From assembly GCA_001310455.1 (NCBI GenBank), contig BAXG01000001.1:237604-301603 (forward strand): a stretch of DNA of 64,000 nt, given 5' to 3'. Below, one piece after another: positions 49,910 to 59,395 of this stretch. How positions within the stretch are numbered: position 1 is the stretch's first letter; every line of letters begins with the position of its first letter. This stretch comes from Photobacterium sp. JCM 19050 (GTDB lineage Bacteria; Pseudomonadota; Gammaproteobacteria; Enterobacterales; Vibrionaceae). The position numbers were made by a program, and so were the translations under genes. Below the pieces are notes generated by a model. The model saw only the letters and a program-made list of their open reading frames with translations. It ran no database searches and was not told the origin of the DNA.

Positions 49910-50033
49910 GCGCAGTCACTTGTCTTAAACGGACAGGTCACCTCACTTGCGCGACGCAAGCGGGAAGAAAATATCGAATCGCCTTTTCATGAAGAGATGG
50001 CGAGCTCGGTAAGCGGCGCCGACTGGTTCGGGC

Positions 50034-50156
50034 ATGGGGCTGATGACCAGCATTGCGGGGTCAACTTTCCTCCCACTGGGGGTAGCTGATGTATTGCTGC
50101 CTGTTTGCGCGCTTTCCTATAAAGAAATGCGCTTTTCTTACACTAGGAAACTGTAA
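50034..50156 (+). CDS. Possible 40-residue leader peptide
   Basis: An open frame starting ATGGGGCTGATGACC and ending at a TAA that overlaps the TAAGGAA ribosome site of dat. The product would be hydrophobic in its middle. It could be a regulatory leader peptide coupled to dat, or chance within a structured RNA. No clear ribosome site precedes it. Confidence 0.25.
   Translation: MGLMTSIAGSTFLPLGVADVLLPVCALSYKEMRFSYTRKL
50107..50139 (+). terminator. Attenuator-like hairpin before dat
   Basis: GCGCGCTTTC pairs with GAAATGCGC (one bulge, one G-T pair) around the loop CTATAAA, followed by TTTTCTT. It lies 27 bp before the dat start and could end transcription in the leader. Confidence 0.5.
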
Positions 50157-50165
50157 GGAATTCGT

Positions 50166-51559
50166 ATGCACGAAGATAAGATCCTCGATTCCGAGAGCCA
50201 GACTCTCGGCGTCCCGTCCATGCAAGGGTTAAGAAACCTGGGACCGGACGCCGTGATTACACGACAAGCTGAACAGGAATCCGAAGTCCGCTCCTATCCG
50301 CGGAGAATCCCTATTGCAATAGAACGCGCTGACGGTGTGATCATCACTGATACACGCGGACAGCAGTACGTGGATTGCCTTGCGGGAGCCGGCACCCTTT
50401 CATTGGGATATAACCATCCAGAGATTAATCAGGCCATTACTGATTCCCTTGCGTCCGGTGTGCCTTATCAGACGCTCGATCTCACCACACCAACTAAAGA
50501 CCACTTTGTCCAGACACTGCTCGGGTTCCTGCCTTCTCACTTTTCCGAGAACGCACGTATCCAGTTTTGTGGTCCCTCTGGTGCTGACGCTGTTGAAGCG
50601 GCAATAAAACTTGCCAAACAAACAACAGGCAGAAACACCATTGTTGCTTTCCACGGCGGTTACCACGGCATGACCAATGGTGCGATGTCACTCACTGGTA
50701 ACCTTGGTACGAAAGAACGTCGGACCGGGCTGATGGCTGATGTCCACTTCCTGCCTTACCCATACAGTTATCGTTGCCCTTTCGGGCTGGGTGGCGAAGC
50801 AGGTGCCTGGCAAAGCATTCGTTATATCGAACACATTCTGAATGACGTTGAATGCGGCATACAGAAGCCTGCCGCTATTATCCTCGAACCTATTCAGGGT
50901 GAAGGTGGCGTGATACCTGCCCCTGCCTTTTGGCTGCAAGAGCTGCGGCGTATTACCCGTGATCTCGGGATTCTGCTTATATTCGATGAAATACAGTGTG
51001 GAATCGGGAAGTCCGGTTCTCACTTTGCCTATGAGATTGCGGGTATTCAGCCGGACATTCTCGTTATGTCCAAAGCTGTTGGCGGAGGCCTGCCTATGTC
51101 TGTTCTTGCTTTCAGCAAAGACATAGATTCTTGGCGTCCCGGTGAACACACCGGCACCTTCCGTGGCAATCAATTGGCCATGGCAACAGGTGCAAAAGCC
51201 TCGAAATTATTCAGCGTGACGGCCTTGTTGCCAACGCCAGAGAAATGGGTGAGCGCCTTACCGGTCATTTGCTTGAGCTGCAAAAACGACACGCATGTAT
51301 AGGTGATGTTCGTGGCCGCGGTTTGATGCTTGGCATCGAAATTATAAAACCGGAAGAAACCAACAAACTTGGTCAACCGGAAGCAGACGGTGAACGTGCC
51401 ATTGCTGTTCAACGTGCTGCTCTCGAACGCGGTTTAATCATTGAGAAAGGAGGGCGACACGGTTGTGTGCTTCGTTTCCTGCCACCTCTGATTATCAACA
51501 GCGTTCAAATTGATTTCGTTGCCGATGTCATCGATCAGGCAATTCAGGCTACCGAATAA
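50166..51559 (+). CDS. dat: Diaminobutyrate-2-oxoglutarate aminotransferase
   Basis: 464 residues after repair, a class-III PLP aminotransferase making L-2,4-diaminobutyrate from aspartate semialdehyde. The substrate and PLP regions GAGTLSLGYNHPEIN, FHGGYHGMTNGAMSLTG, LLIFDEIQCGIGKSG and VMSKAVGGGLPMSV are visible. One frame break near 51198 (CCC to CC; real reading KALEIIQRDGLVANAREMG) is fixed by one base. TAAGGAA precedes the ATG. In many vibrios this enzyme is fused to the decarboxylase; here it is a separate gene 14 bp upstream of it. Confidence 0.92.
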
Positions 51560-51573
51560 GGGCAGAATGTTTC

Positions 51574-53060
51574 ATGAATTATTTAGACTGGAAGTCGCAG
51601 TTTATTAACTGCGGCCCTGGCGGTACGGACTCATACCGAAATACACTCGCCCACGCGCTTACCCATGTCAGTGCGTTATTTGAGGTGTGTGACAAACCCT
51701 ACTCTGGTATGGATCCGGACAAACTCGCTGACACAATCAACGGCATGACCATTCCTGATATCGGTAATGGCGATATTTATTCATCCATTGACGAAACGAT
51801 GGACGGTATCGCTAAAAATGCCATCATCGTCCAGCACCCGAATTGTATCGCCCATTTACACACGCCTCCCCTTGTCCCTGCTCTGGCGGCAGAACTTATT
51901 CTTTCTGCCTGAACCAGTCCATGGACTCCTGGGATCAAGCCTCTAGTGCGACTTACCTTGAGCAGCATATGTGTAACTGGGTGACCCGGAAGTTTGGAAT
52001 GGAGCAGTACGGGGACGCAACGTTCACCAGCGGTGGAACACAAAGCAACCAAATGGCACTGTTACTTGCCAGAGATGCAATGATTTACCGCTTCTCCGGA
52101 CATCGTGTTCAGAAAGATGGTCTGCCTGACTATTTCAACAAGCTGCGCATCGTCTGTTCTGAGACCAGTCACTTTACCGTCAAGAAAGCGGCCGGCCAGA
52201 TGGGACTGGGTGAAAATGCTGTTTGTACGGTAGCAGCAAGGCATAACGGCACGATAAAAATCAAAGCGTTAAAGAAAACGCTGGATTCACTGCTTGATCA
52301 GGGTCTGATTCCCTTTGCATTAGTTGGAACTGCGGGCACAACAGATCATGGGGCCATTGATGCGTTACCGGAAATGGCGGATCTTGCACAACGCTACGGT
52401 CTTTGGTTTCACATTGATGCAGCATACGGTTCGGGTTTGAAGCTTTCACCTTATGCAGAACGCCTTGATGGTATTGAGCGTGCGGATTCTGTCACTGTTG
52501 ACTTTCACAAGCTTTTCTACCAGCCGATCAGTTGTGGGGCACTGCTCGTTAAAGACAAGGATAACTTCCGCTTCCTTCTACACCGAGCGGATTACCTTAA
52601 CCGGGATACTGATACCCTACCCAACCTGGTTGATAAGTCCCTTTCAACCACCCGTCGTTTTGATGCCCTGAAGTTGTTTATGACACTTCGCACGCTCGGC
52701 GAACAAGGCTTGGGCGGGATGATAGGCCACACTGTTGAACTTGCTAAGGAAGCAGCGGATCAGGTTGCGCGCCATACGTCACTTTCGCTGTTGAGTGAAC
52801 CACAACTCTCGACGGTGCTGTTCCGCCTCATCTTGCCGGGTCTGAATGAAGAGCAGCAGGATGCGTTTCACAGGAGAATCAGGCACGAACTGCTGGTCAA
52901 TGGTATAGCGGTACTCGGTGAAACCGTTATTAAAGGCCGCGTCAGCTTAAAGCTGACCATACTTAACCCACTGCTTACGGCAGAGAACATCCAGAATCTG
53001 TTCTCCTCCATTACAGAGTACGCAGGGATCATACAGTCTGAATATTCCGTTGCGGTATAA
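51574..53060 (+). CDS. ddc: L-2,4-diaminobutyrate decarboxylase
   Basis: 495 residues after repair, a group II PLP decarboxylase that makes 1,3-diaminopropane. Visible are AHLHTPPLVPALAAELI, GGTQSNQMALLLARDAM, WFHIDAAYGSGLKLSPYA and the PLP lysine in SVTVDFHKLFYQPISCGALL. One frame break near 51908 (CCC to CC; ILSALNQSMDSWDQASSA) is fixed by one base. Second gene of the norspermidine operon. Confidence 0.93.
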
Positions 53061-53126
53061 GCGGCATCCGGTAAACAAATTCATTCCGGCCCATTAATAC
53101 CGGAAGCGATATAGAGGAAAAAGAAC

Positions 53127-54383
53127 ATGGCAGTATTACAAATTGGTGCAGGTGGTGTGGGCTGGGTTGTGGCGCACAAATTGGCACAGCACAATGACGT
53201 GTTTGGAGACATCGTGCTGGCCTCACGGACCTTATCAAAATGTGACACCATCATTGAAAGTGTCCTGCGCAAAAATAACCTTAAAGACGCCAGTAAATCG
53301 CTGAAATCCGCATCTGTTGACGCGGATGATATCGTTTCCCTGGTCACCCTTATCCAAGAAACCAAACCAGATCTGGTTGTAAACGCCGGCCCTCCTTGGG
53401 TTAATGTGGCTATCATGGAAGCCTGCGTTCGTACCAAAACCGCCTACCTTGATACATCGGTCGCAACTGACCTTTGCTCAGAAGGCCAACAAGTGCCAGA
53501 AGCTTACGATCCGCAGTGGGCATTTCGCGAGCGTTTTGAAGAAGCAGGTATCACGGGCCTGCTGGGCTGTGGTTTTGATCCGGGCGTTGTAAGTGTCTTT
53601 GCCGCCTATGCTTGGAAACACTTATTTGATGAAATCGACACCATTGATGTCATGGACGTCAATGCAGGTAATCACGGCCGTAAGTTCGCGACCAACTTCG
53701 ACCCAGAAACAAACATGCTCGAAATTCAGGGCGATTCGTTCTACTGGGAAGAAGGCGAATGGAAGCGCACCGAATGCCACACTCGCATGATGGAGTTTGA
53801 TTTCCCGGTTGTTGGCAGCCACAAAGTTTATTCCATGGCACACGATGAAGTACGTTCCCTGGCAGAGTTCATCCCGGTAAAAAAACGTATTGAGTTCTGG
53901 ATGGGCTTTGGTGATAACTACCTGAAGTATTTCAATGTTATGCGCGACATTGGCCTGTTGTCTCCGGATCCGGTCACTACCGTTGATGGAGTGACAGTGT
54001 CACCGCTTAAAGTATTAAAAGCTATTCTGCCTGAGCCAACCAGCCTGGCAAAAGACTACACCGGTAATACGTGCATCGGTACCATGGTTTCAGGCCAGAA
54101 AGATGGCAAAGCGCGCAAAGTTTTTGTCTACAACATCTGCGACCACAAGGCGTGTTACAACGAAGTGGAATCTCAGGCGATTTCCTACACCACAGCAGCA
54201 CCGGCCATTACCGCAGCCTTGCTTTACTTCAAGGGAGCCTGGAACCAGAAAGGCCTGTTTAACGTGGAACAACTGGACCCGGACCCATTCCTCGAACTGA
54301 TGCCATCGATTGGTTTGGGTTGGGAAGTTCTTGAATTGGATCCTGCTGATGGTGAAACCATCAACTGGCTCAATCAGGCTTAA
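53127..54383 (+). CDS. Carboxynorspermidine dehydrogenase
   Basis: A 418-residue saccharopine-dehydrogenase-like enzyme, frame intact. It joins 1,3-diaminopropane to aspartate semialdehyde with NADPH to give carboxynorspermidine. The Rossmann start [19 protein letters not shown], the NAGPPWVN block and [20 protein letters not shown] match the Vibrio enzyme (VC1624 type) closely. Contains a matS site and is followed by a terminator-like hairpin. Confidence 0.94.
   Translation: MAVLQIGAGGVGWVVAHKLAQHNDVFGDIVLASRTLSKCDTIIESVLRKNNLKDASKSLKSASVDADDIVSLVTLIQETKPDLVVNAGPPWVNVAIMEACVRTKTAYLDTSVATDLCSEGQQVPEAYDPQWAFRERFEEAGITGLLGCGFDPGVVSVFAAYAWKHLFDEIDTIDVMDVNAGNHGRKFATNFDPETNMLEIQGDSFYWEEGEWKRTECHTRMMEFDFPVVGSHKVYSMAHDEVRSLAEFIPVKKRIEFWMGFGDNYLKYFNVMRDIGLLSPDPVTTVDGVTVSPLKVLKAILPEPTSLAKDYTGNTCIGTMVSGQKDGKARKVFVYNICDHKACYNEVESQAISYTTAAPAITAALLYFKGAWNQKGLFNVEQLDPDPFLELMPSIGLGWEVLELDPADGETINWLNQA
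53991..54003. other. matS: matS site 7
   Basis: GTGACAGTGTCAC is a perfect matS consensus match inside the carboxynorspermidine dehydrogenase gene. Confidence 0.8.
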
Positions 54384-54404
54384 CCCATCATTTAATACAA
54401 GTTA

Positions 54405-54430
54405 CAGGCGGCTCCGGCCGCCTGATTTTT
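54405..54430 (+). terminator. Intra-operon terminator before nspC
   Basis: An 8-bp GC-rich stem CAGGCGGC-TCCG-GCCGCCTG followed by ATTTTT. It lies between carboxynorspermidine dehydrogenase and nspC, and its T run ends only 15 bp before the nspC ATG. It may lower nspC expression or be a control point. Confidence 0.75.
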
Positions 54431-54445
54431 CGAGCGGTAATCGCG

Positions 54446-55573
54446 ATGAGCAACGAATTACAAACCCCTTACTTCCTGATTGATGAAGCAGCCCTTCTCA
54501 AAAATCTTGAGCGTATTGCAAAATTAAAATCCTTGTCGGGCGCCAAAATGGTTTTGGCCCTCAAATGTTTCTCTACCTGGGGGGTTTTTGACATCATGAA
54601 ACCTTACCTTGACGGAACCACCAGCAGTGGCCCTCTTGAGGTCAGGTTGGGAGCGGAAACGTTTGGAGGCGAAACGCATGGGTACAGTGTCGGATACTCC
54701 AAACAAGACATCGAAGCCGTAAACCCCTACGTCAATAAGCTGATATTCAACTCTCTCAGCCAGTTGGAAACGCTGCGTGGCGATGTCGCAGAAGGTATTT
54801 CTCTCGGAGTACGGTTTAACCCGGGAGTCAGTTACGCAAGGCAGGATCTGGCCAATCCGGCACGCCAATTTTCTCGCCTTGGTGTCGGTATCGAAAAACT
54901 CAGCAAAGAGGTGCTTGAAGGTGTTGAAGGCTGCATGTTCCACATGAACTGTGAGAACAGTGATTTTCCTGCCTACAAAGCGCTTATAGAAACCATTTCA
55001 GCTGACTTTGGCGATTATTTGGACGACCTTGACTGGGTAAGCCTTGGTGGCGGTGTTGCTTTTACCTCTGACGGGTATCCACTCGAAGAACTGGGGGCGC
55101 TGCTAAAGTGGTTCAGTGACAAGCATGGTGTTCAGGTTTACCTCGAACCGGGTGAAGCGGTGATTACTCAAACCACAGACCTTGCGGTTACTGTCATTGA
55201 CATTGTTGACAACGGGATGCAAACCGCCATCGTCGACAGCGCGACAGAAGCGCACCGTCTGGACACACTCATTTATAACGAACCCGGTTCAATCAGGGAA
55301 GCTAGCGCAAAAGGCGAACACGAATATGTTATCGGCAGTTGCTCATGCCTCGCAGGCGACCAATTCTGTGTTGCACGTTTCGAAAAGCCGCTCAAGCCAG
55401 GCGACCGGCTGCACGTTATGGACTCCGGTGGTTACACTATGGTGAAACTGAATTGGTTCAACGGTCTTAAAATGCCGTCCATTTATTGCCGCCGTCAAAG
55501 TGGCGACATCGTAGAGCTTAACGCTTTCAGCTACGACGATTTTAAAGCTACCCTCTCCCGGCAATCGGTCTAA
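54446..55573 (+). CDS. nspC: Carboxynorspermidine decarboxylase
   Basis: A 375-residue PLP enzyme of the alanine-racemase/DapDC fold that makes norspermidine. The PLP lysine region [20 protein letters not shown], the [10 protein letters not shown] block, the [10 protein letters not shown] block and [14 protein letters not shown] match Vibrio NspC closely. Frame intact. The ribosome site is weak, and a terminator lies just upstream. In Vibrio cholerae NspC is needed for norspermidine and affects biofilm formation (known). Confidence 0.95.
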   Translation: MSNELQTPYFLIDEAALLKNLERIAKLKSLSGAKMVLALKCFSTWGVFDIMKPYLDGTTSSGPLEVRLGAETFGGETHGYSVGYSKQDIEAVNPYVNKLIFNSLSQLETLRGDVAEGISLGVRFNPGVSYARQDLANPARQFSRLGVGIEKLSKEVLEGVEGCMFHMNCENSDFPAYKALIETISADFGDYLDDLDWVSLGGGVAFTSDGYPLEELGALLKWFSDKHGVQVYLEPGEAVITQTTDLAVTVIDIVDNGMQTAIVDSATEAHRLDTLIYNEPGSIREASAKGEHEYVIGSCSCLAGDQFCVARFEKPLKPGDRLHVMDSGGYTMVKLNWFNGLKMPSIYCRRQSGDIVELNAFSYDDFKATLSRQSV

Positions 55574-55576
55574 CGA

Positions 55577-55600
55577 AAACCGGAGCACCCGCTCCGGTTT
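55577..55600. terminator. Terminator after nspC, shared with EAL gene
   Basis: A 10-bp stem AAACCGGAGC-ACCC-GCTCCGGTTT between convergent genes. Confidence 0.88.
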
Positions 55601-55635
55601 CCCTTTCTGCTGTACCCGTATATGGGTATAACCCG

Positions 55636-57138
55636 TCATAGATTCAAATTTCGCAACCTACGGATGAAAATTTCGATAGGTTCAGGTTTTGCAAAATAGG
55701 CCCCTTGCAAGAGCGTCACGCCATTCTCGATCAGAAAGTCCACCTGCTCCTTGGTTTCCACACCCTCAGCAATTACCTTACAGCCAGCACTCTGAGCAAA
55801 GGCGATAATGGATTTAAGGACCGTTGTATTCTGGCTTGTCCTTCCAATCGCTTTCACAAACATCCGGTCAATCTTTATTGTATCGATATCCAACTCGTGG
55901 AGATAAGAAAAAGCACCATAGCCCGTGCCACAATCATCAAGCTTGATTGAGATACCAAACTCCCTGAGCCTCTCGATATTTCGCTGAGCGGCTTTCAAAT
56001 CACTAAAAGGAGTTCTTTCTGTAATTTCCAGTGCAAGGTGTTCACCGAGGAAATTGCTCTCTTTTATTTGATCAATAATGCCAGAGGCAATTTCAGGCTG
56101 CTCCAGGTAGGTCGGTGAAACGTTGATACTGACAAAAAAGTTGTTCGGCATGGTAATGCCGGAAAGCTCCACCAACACAGATTCTAAAAGTTGGTCGGTA
56201 AGCGGGTTGATTAAGCCTTTTTGCTCAGCAAGAGGAATAAACACGCTCGGCGGCATCATATCGCCATTTGAGACAATCCAACGGACAAGCACTTCACAAC
56301 CGCGCATCCTGACATTCCCATTCTGTTCCGCTTCTACAATCGGCTGGTAAAATGGGATCAAAGCATTGTCTTCTATGGCCTGTTTCAAAATTAGGTCGAG
56401 ACGGTGCTTCTTTTTTGATACGGCCAATCTGGTGAGAATACCAATGACAAGAAGCAGGAATATACCAAGAGATATCAGCTTGACCTCGTTCCCCACAACG
56501 TAGTTCAACCCTCTCTCGTTCATGTAAAACCGAATCACACTTCCCGTATCTATTTCCTTTGAATACACGAGTTCGTAATCTTCTTCGGCGTTATTAGGGA
56601 AAATCTGCACATCCCGGTCATCAATACTCTGCAATATGTACATACACCGATCACAGCCGGGCAACAGCACCTGACGGGGATCCGGTATCAGTCTGATAAC
56701 ACCTTCAAGTGTTTCAAACCTGATTTCCCTGATGGTGTTTTCTCGCAACAACAACGCAATGCCATCAAAGTTAACTTGCTGTGTACCGGGAATATCAACG
56801 AGGCGTTCTGTTGAGATATCGGGATTGAAATAGGAGCAGGAGCGGAAGTCTTTGAGGTGAAGATCGATAAAGCGAATCAGCGGGTTCCGGGCCATCGTTT
56901 CTCGGAGCAGCTCTACGTCTTGTTGCCCGCAATCAAATTTTACTTCCTTGTTCAAGAGCGCTATATCGTGGATGCCGAGGGAATACAGGCCATGATCCAA
57001 GTAGCCAATAACGAAAAAATCGTCGTCGAACCTCTGTCCCACCAACCAGCTTTTGATTGGGAACTGTGATATCCAGGCCAAAACCGCAGCTAAGAATATC
57101 AGGAACACAGTCTCGAAGCTTCGTTTCCTTTGCGTCAC
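55636..57138 (-). CDS. CSS-motif EAL-domain c-di-GMP phosphodiesterase
   Basis: 500 residues. TM1 (~8-27), a periplasmic CSS-type redox sensor with cysteines (FDCGQQD, FRSCSYF, LLPGCDRCMYI), TM2 (VKLISLGIFLLLVIGILTRL near 225) and a C-terminal EAL domain. Catalytic positions are present: EVLVR, NVSPTYL, EITERT, DDCGTGYGAFSYL, KIDRMFV, AEGVET and QGAYFAKP. It should hydrolyse c-di-GMP in response to periplasmic thiol state. It is convergent with the norspermidine operon, which is suggestive because vibrios link norspermidine to c-di-GMP, but it is not MbaA-like. Confidence 0.88.
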   Translation of the reverse strand: MTQRKRSFETVFLIFLAAVLAWISQFPIKSWLVGQRFDDDFFVIGYLDHGLYSLGIHDIALLNKEVKFDCGQQDVELLRETMARNPLIRFIDLHLKDFRSCSYFNPDISTERLVDIPGTQQVNFDGIALLLRENTIREIRFETLEGVIRLIPDPRQVLLPGCDRCMYILQSIDDRDVQIFPNNAEEDYELVYSKEIDTGSVIRFYMNERGLNYVVGNEVKLISLGIFLLLVIGILTRLAVSKKKHRLDLILKQAIEDNALIPFYQPIVEAEQNGNVRMRGCEVLVRWIVSNGDMMPPSVFIPLAEQKGLINPLTDQLLESVLVELSGITMPNNFFVSINVSPTYLEQPEIASGIIDQIKESNFLGEHLALEITERTPFSDLKAAQRNIERLREFGISIKLDDCGTGYGAFSYLHELDIDTIKIDRMFVKAIGRTSQNTTVLKSIIAFAQSAGCKVIAEGVETKEQVDFLIENGVTLLQGAYFAKPEPIEIFIRRLRNLNL

Positions 57139-57348
57139 CAGATCCCCTTAAAACAACAACATAAGACCGAGTAGTCTTTTCTTATTTGAGGTTATTTCGA
57201 GGGTAAAGCATAGGTTAGAAATTGGGCGATAGCGAATTCGAAGCGTTTAAGACGCTTTAATTTACAGAGGTTTACCTTTTGTCTTAATAATAAGAAAGCT
57301 GGCAAGGCGTTTCATTTTCAGTTTGCTAAGTGAAAATTGGGAGAAAGA

Positions 57349-57660
57349 TCAAAACAATGTACATACCCATTGTTTGAGCAGGTCTTCCGTCAGGCAAAGC
57401 TTCTCCTTACGGAGTTTAGACAGCTTTTTAAAACGGTATTCAGCCTTCAGCGCGTCTGACTTGCTTCCAACCACGCAAGAGACAGCGAGTTTCAAGGGAT
57501 GTTTTCCACGGACATACTTTGCACTCTTTGCCCCACCGGATTGATGTTCTTTAAAACGCCTCGACACATCTGTGGTTACCCCGCAATAAAGGGAGTTACA
57601 CGCTGTCCGAATCACGTACATATACCAGTCTTTAGATGGTTGAGGCGTATTACTTATCAT
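57349..57660 (-). CDS. GIY-YIG nuclease superfamily protein
   Basis: A 103-residue YhbQ/UvrC-like small GIY-YIG protein ([40 protein letters not shown]). Probably a DNA-repair nuclease; the target is unknown. Starts 3 bp after yceH. Confidence 0.87.
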   Translation of the reverse strand: MISNTPQPSKDWYMYVIRTACNSLYCGVTTDVSRRFKEHQSGGAKSAKYVRGKHPLKLAVSCVVGSKSDALKAEYRFKKLSKLRKEKLCLTEDLLKQWVCTLF

Positions 57661-57663
57661 TGC

Positions 57664-58315
57664 TTATTCGAACAGTTCTTTAAGTGCCTGAATTTCTGCC
57701 TTAAGCTCAGCAACTTCACTTTCAAGTGCCGATACACGTTCTTGCAGCTCCGCACTTTCAGAAGAAGCACTTGAATGTTCCGCGACGTTCGCTGTTGCCA
57801 TTTCAGACAATTCCTCATCGCCGAACAAATGCATATAGCGAGACTCGCGCTTGCCCGGCTCGCGAGGCAGCACAGCGACATATTCTTTTTCAATAAGCTT
57901 CTTGAGGACAGATTCGGTCTCCGACACGTCCGAGAACTGACACAGGCGGTTTGTACGAGTACGCAATTCGCCAGGCGTTTGAGGCCCACGCAGTAACAGG
58001 ACGCAAATGATCGCCAATTCCTGCGCCGGAAGTTTGATATTGCCAAATTCTGTGTTGCAGAATCGGTGCTGATATTTGGTAACCCGGCTTCCAAATCCCT
58101 CTATTCCGCTGATGAGACGTTTTTTCTTTTAGGGCTTCAACGGTGTCCATTACCGTCGCTTCATCCAGCGAGTAAACCGGTTCGCGGTTGCTTTTTTGGT
58201 TTGCTGCGGTGGTCAGGCTGTTGAGCGTAAGGGGATATTGATCGGGAGTGGTGACTTCTTTTTCCAATAAGCAGCCAATGATCCTGGCTTCATAGGGCGT
58301 GAGCGTGATTGTCAT
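57664..58315 (-). CDS. yceH: YceH family (DUF480) protein
   Basis: 216 residues after repair, two winged-helix domains and a C-terminal coiled coil ([20 protein letters not shown]). Conserved block [20 protein letters not shown] and the restored [20 protein letters not shown] match E. coli YceH. A frame break near 58118, in an A run, fits one extra A, unlike the base losses elsewhere. Function unknown. Confidence 0.85.
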
Positions 58316-58530
58316 GATTATTCCTCACTTTTCCATTTTCACTGTCCTCGTTATAGCAGTGTCCTTGAGTTGCAACAACACCGGGAAGGCAAATGTACGA
58401 CACTTTTTCTGCCAATCGGCGAGAAGATAACCAGTTAAATACCAAACGCATTGTAACTGGCGTTTAATATTGACTTTTCAGGTGACGCACCTACGATCCA
58501 GTACTTTTCCCCTATTCACAGGTAGCAACA

Positions 58531-58965
58531 ATGTCTGAGCAAAACGAAACCCAAGAAAACGCCATCACTTTCGAAGAACTGGCTCCTGTACTGCAAGCTG
58601 TTGCCAAATACGAGAACGTACCGGCAGAGATGTACGGTATGCTGGCATCAGTCTACGAAGTGTCTGAAGAAGGTATTCGTGGTGTTTGGGATGAACTGCC
58701 AGCCAGTGCGCGAAATGTCCTGGAAGATTTTTCGCAGTTTCATGCCCTGGTATCCGTTAGCCAGTGCTACGCAGGAATTGATTTCCTGGCAGAGTTTGAA
58801 AAAGCTGACCTGAGCGATATGAACGAAGAGCAGAAGCAAGACTACAAAGCTCATCTGCTGGACAAGTTGCTGCACCAATGTGCGAAAGATCTGGCCAAGC
58901 AATTGAAGCAAGCGCGACTGAAGCCGAACCTCAAGCGCGAATTCCTTGCCGTATTCGAAGGCTAA
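58531..58965 (+). CDS. Small Vibrio-type acidic protein, DUF3069-like
   Basis: A 144-residue soluble, acidic, helical protein (VLQAVAKYENVPAEMYGMLA, ELPASARNVLEDFSQFHALV). It resembles the DUF3069 family of Vibrionaceae as I recall it. No catalytic motif. Followed by a strong terminator. Confidence 0.68.
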   Translation: MSEQNETQENAITFEELAPVLQAVAKYENVPAEMYGMLASVYEVSEEGIRGVWDELPASARNVLEDFSQFHALVSVSQCYAGIDFLAEFEKADLSDMNEEQKQDYKAHLLDKLLHQCAKDLAKQLKQARLKPNLKREFLAVFEG

Positions 58966-58982
58966 GCCAACATACTGATAGT

Positions 58983-59009
58983 AAAAACCCCGCACCGCGG
59001 GGTTTTTTC
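58983..59009. terminator. Bidirectional terminator, DUF3069-like / ppiC
   Basis: AAAAACCCCGC-ACC-GCGGGGTTTTTT between convergent genes. Confidence 0.92.
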
Positions 59010-59029
59010 TCTCTGAGCCCTGTTTCGGT

Positions 59030-59308
59030 TCAATTTCTATAAAGAACTTTCAGGACATGCCATCCGAATTTGGTTTTGACCAATTGCGGCGTAAGTAACT
59101 CTCCTTTGAACACTGCTTTATCAAAGGCAGGTACCATCTGACCTTGTTGAAACTCACCCAAATCTCCACCCTTTTTACCAGACGGACAAAGTGAATGCCT
59201 TTTGGCGAGTTGTTGGAAGTTTGCGCCTTTTTTAAGTTGCGCCAAAATCCCTTTTGCTTCGGACTCTGTTTTCACAAGAATGTGTACTGCAGCAGCTTTA
59301 CGCGCCAT
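59030..59308 (-). CDS. ppiC: Parvulin-type peptidyl-prolyl isomerase
   Basis: 92 residues, cytoplasmic, a single PpiC domain. [20 protein letters not shown] and [20 protein letters not shown], ending [14 protein letters not shown], match E. coli PpiC in length and sequence. Frame intact. Confidence 0.93.
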   Translation of the reverse strand: MARKAAAVHILVKTESEAKGILAQLKKGANFQQLAKRHSLCPSGKKGGDLGEFQQGQMVPAFDKAVFKGELLTPQLVKTKFGWHVLKVLYRN

Positions 59309-59351
59309 GTCTCTCTACTCTTTTATTTCGATAACGGCGAATTTTACCGAC

Positions 59352-59380
59352 AAAAAAAGGATCCGCAAGGGATCCCTTTT
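59352..59380 (-). terminator. Terminator after nhaD
   Basis: On the minus strand AAAAGGGATCC-CTTGC-GGATCCTTTTTTT, 16 bp past the nhaD stop. Confidence 0.85.
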
Positions 59381-59395
59381 CTCGCCATAATTAGG

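Larger units (their letters stand above)
49916..50165 (+). ncRNA. Structured leader upstream of the norspermidine operon
   Basis: About 250 bases of G+C-rich sequence with ordered stems: ACTTGTC/GACAGGT near 49920, CTTGCG-CGA-CGCAAG near 49950, TCGCC/GGCGA at about 49980-50002, CTGGT/ACCAG at about 50023-50049, then a terminator-like hairpin before the dat start. It stands inside an AT-rich gap. It matches no riboswitch class I could recognise by eye (lysine, glycine and cobalamin checked). A polyamine- or amino-acid-responsive leader is inferred, not shown. Confidence 0.5.

Noticed and set aside
49916..50165. Known lysine or cobalamin riboswitch in the norspermidine leader
   Set aside because: Neither the lysine core nor the cobalamin B12-box order fits. 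The leader remains unassigned.
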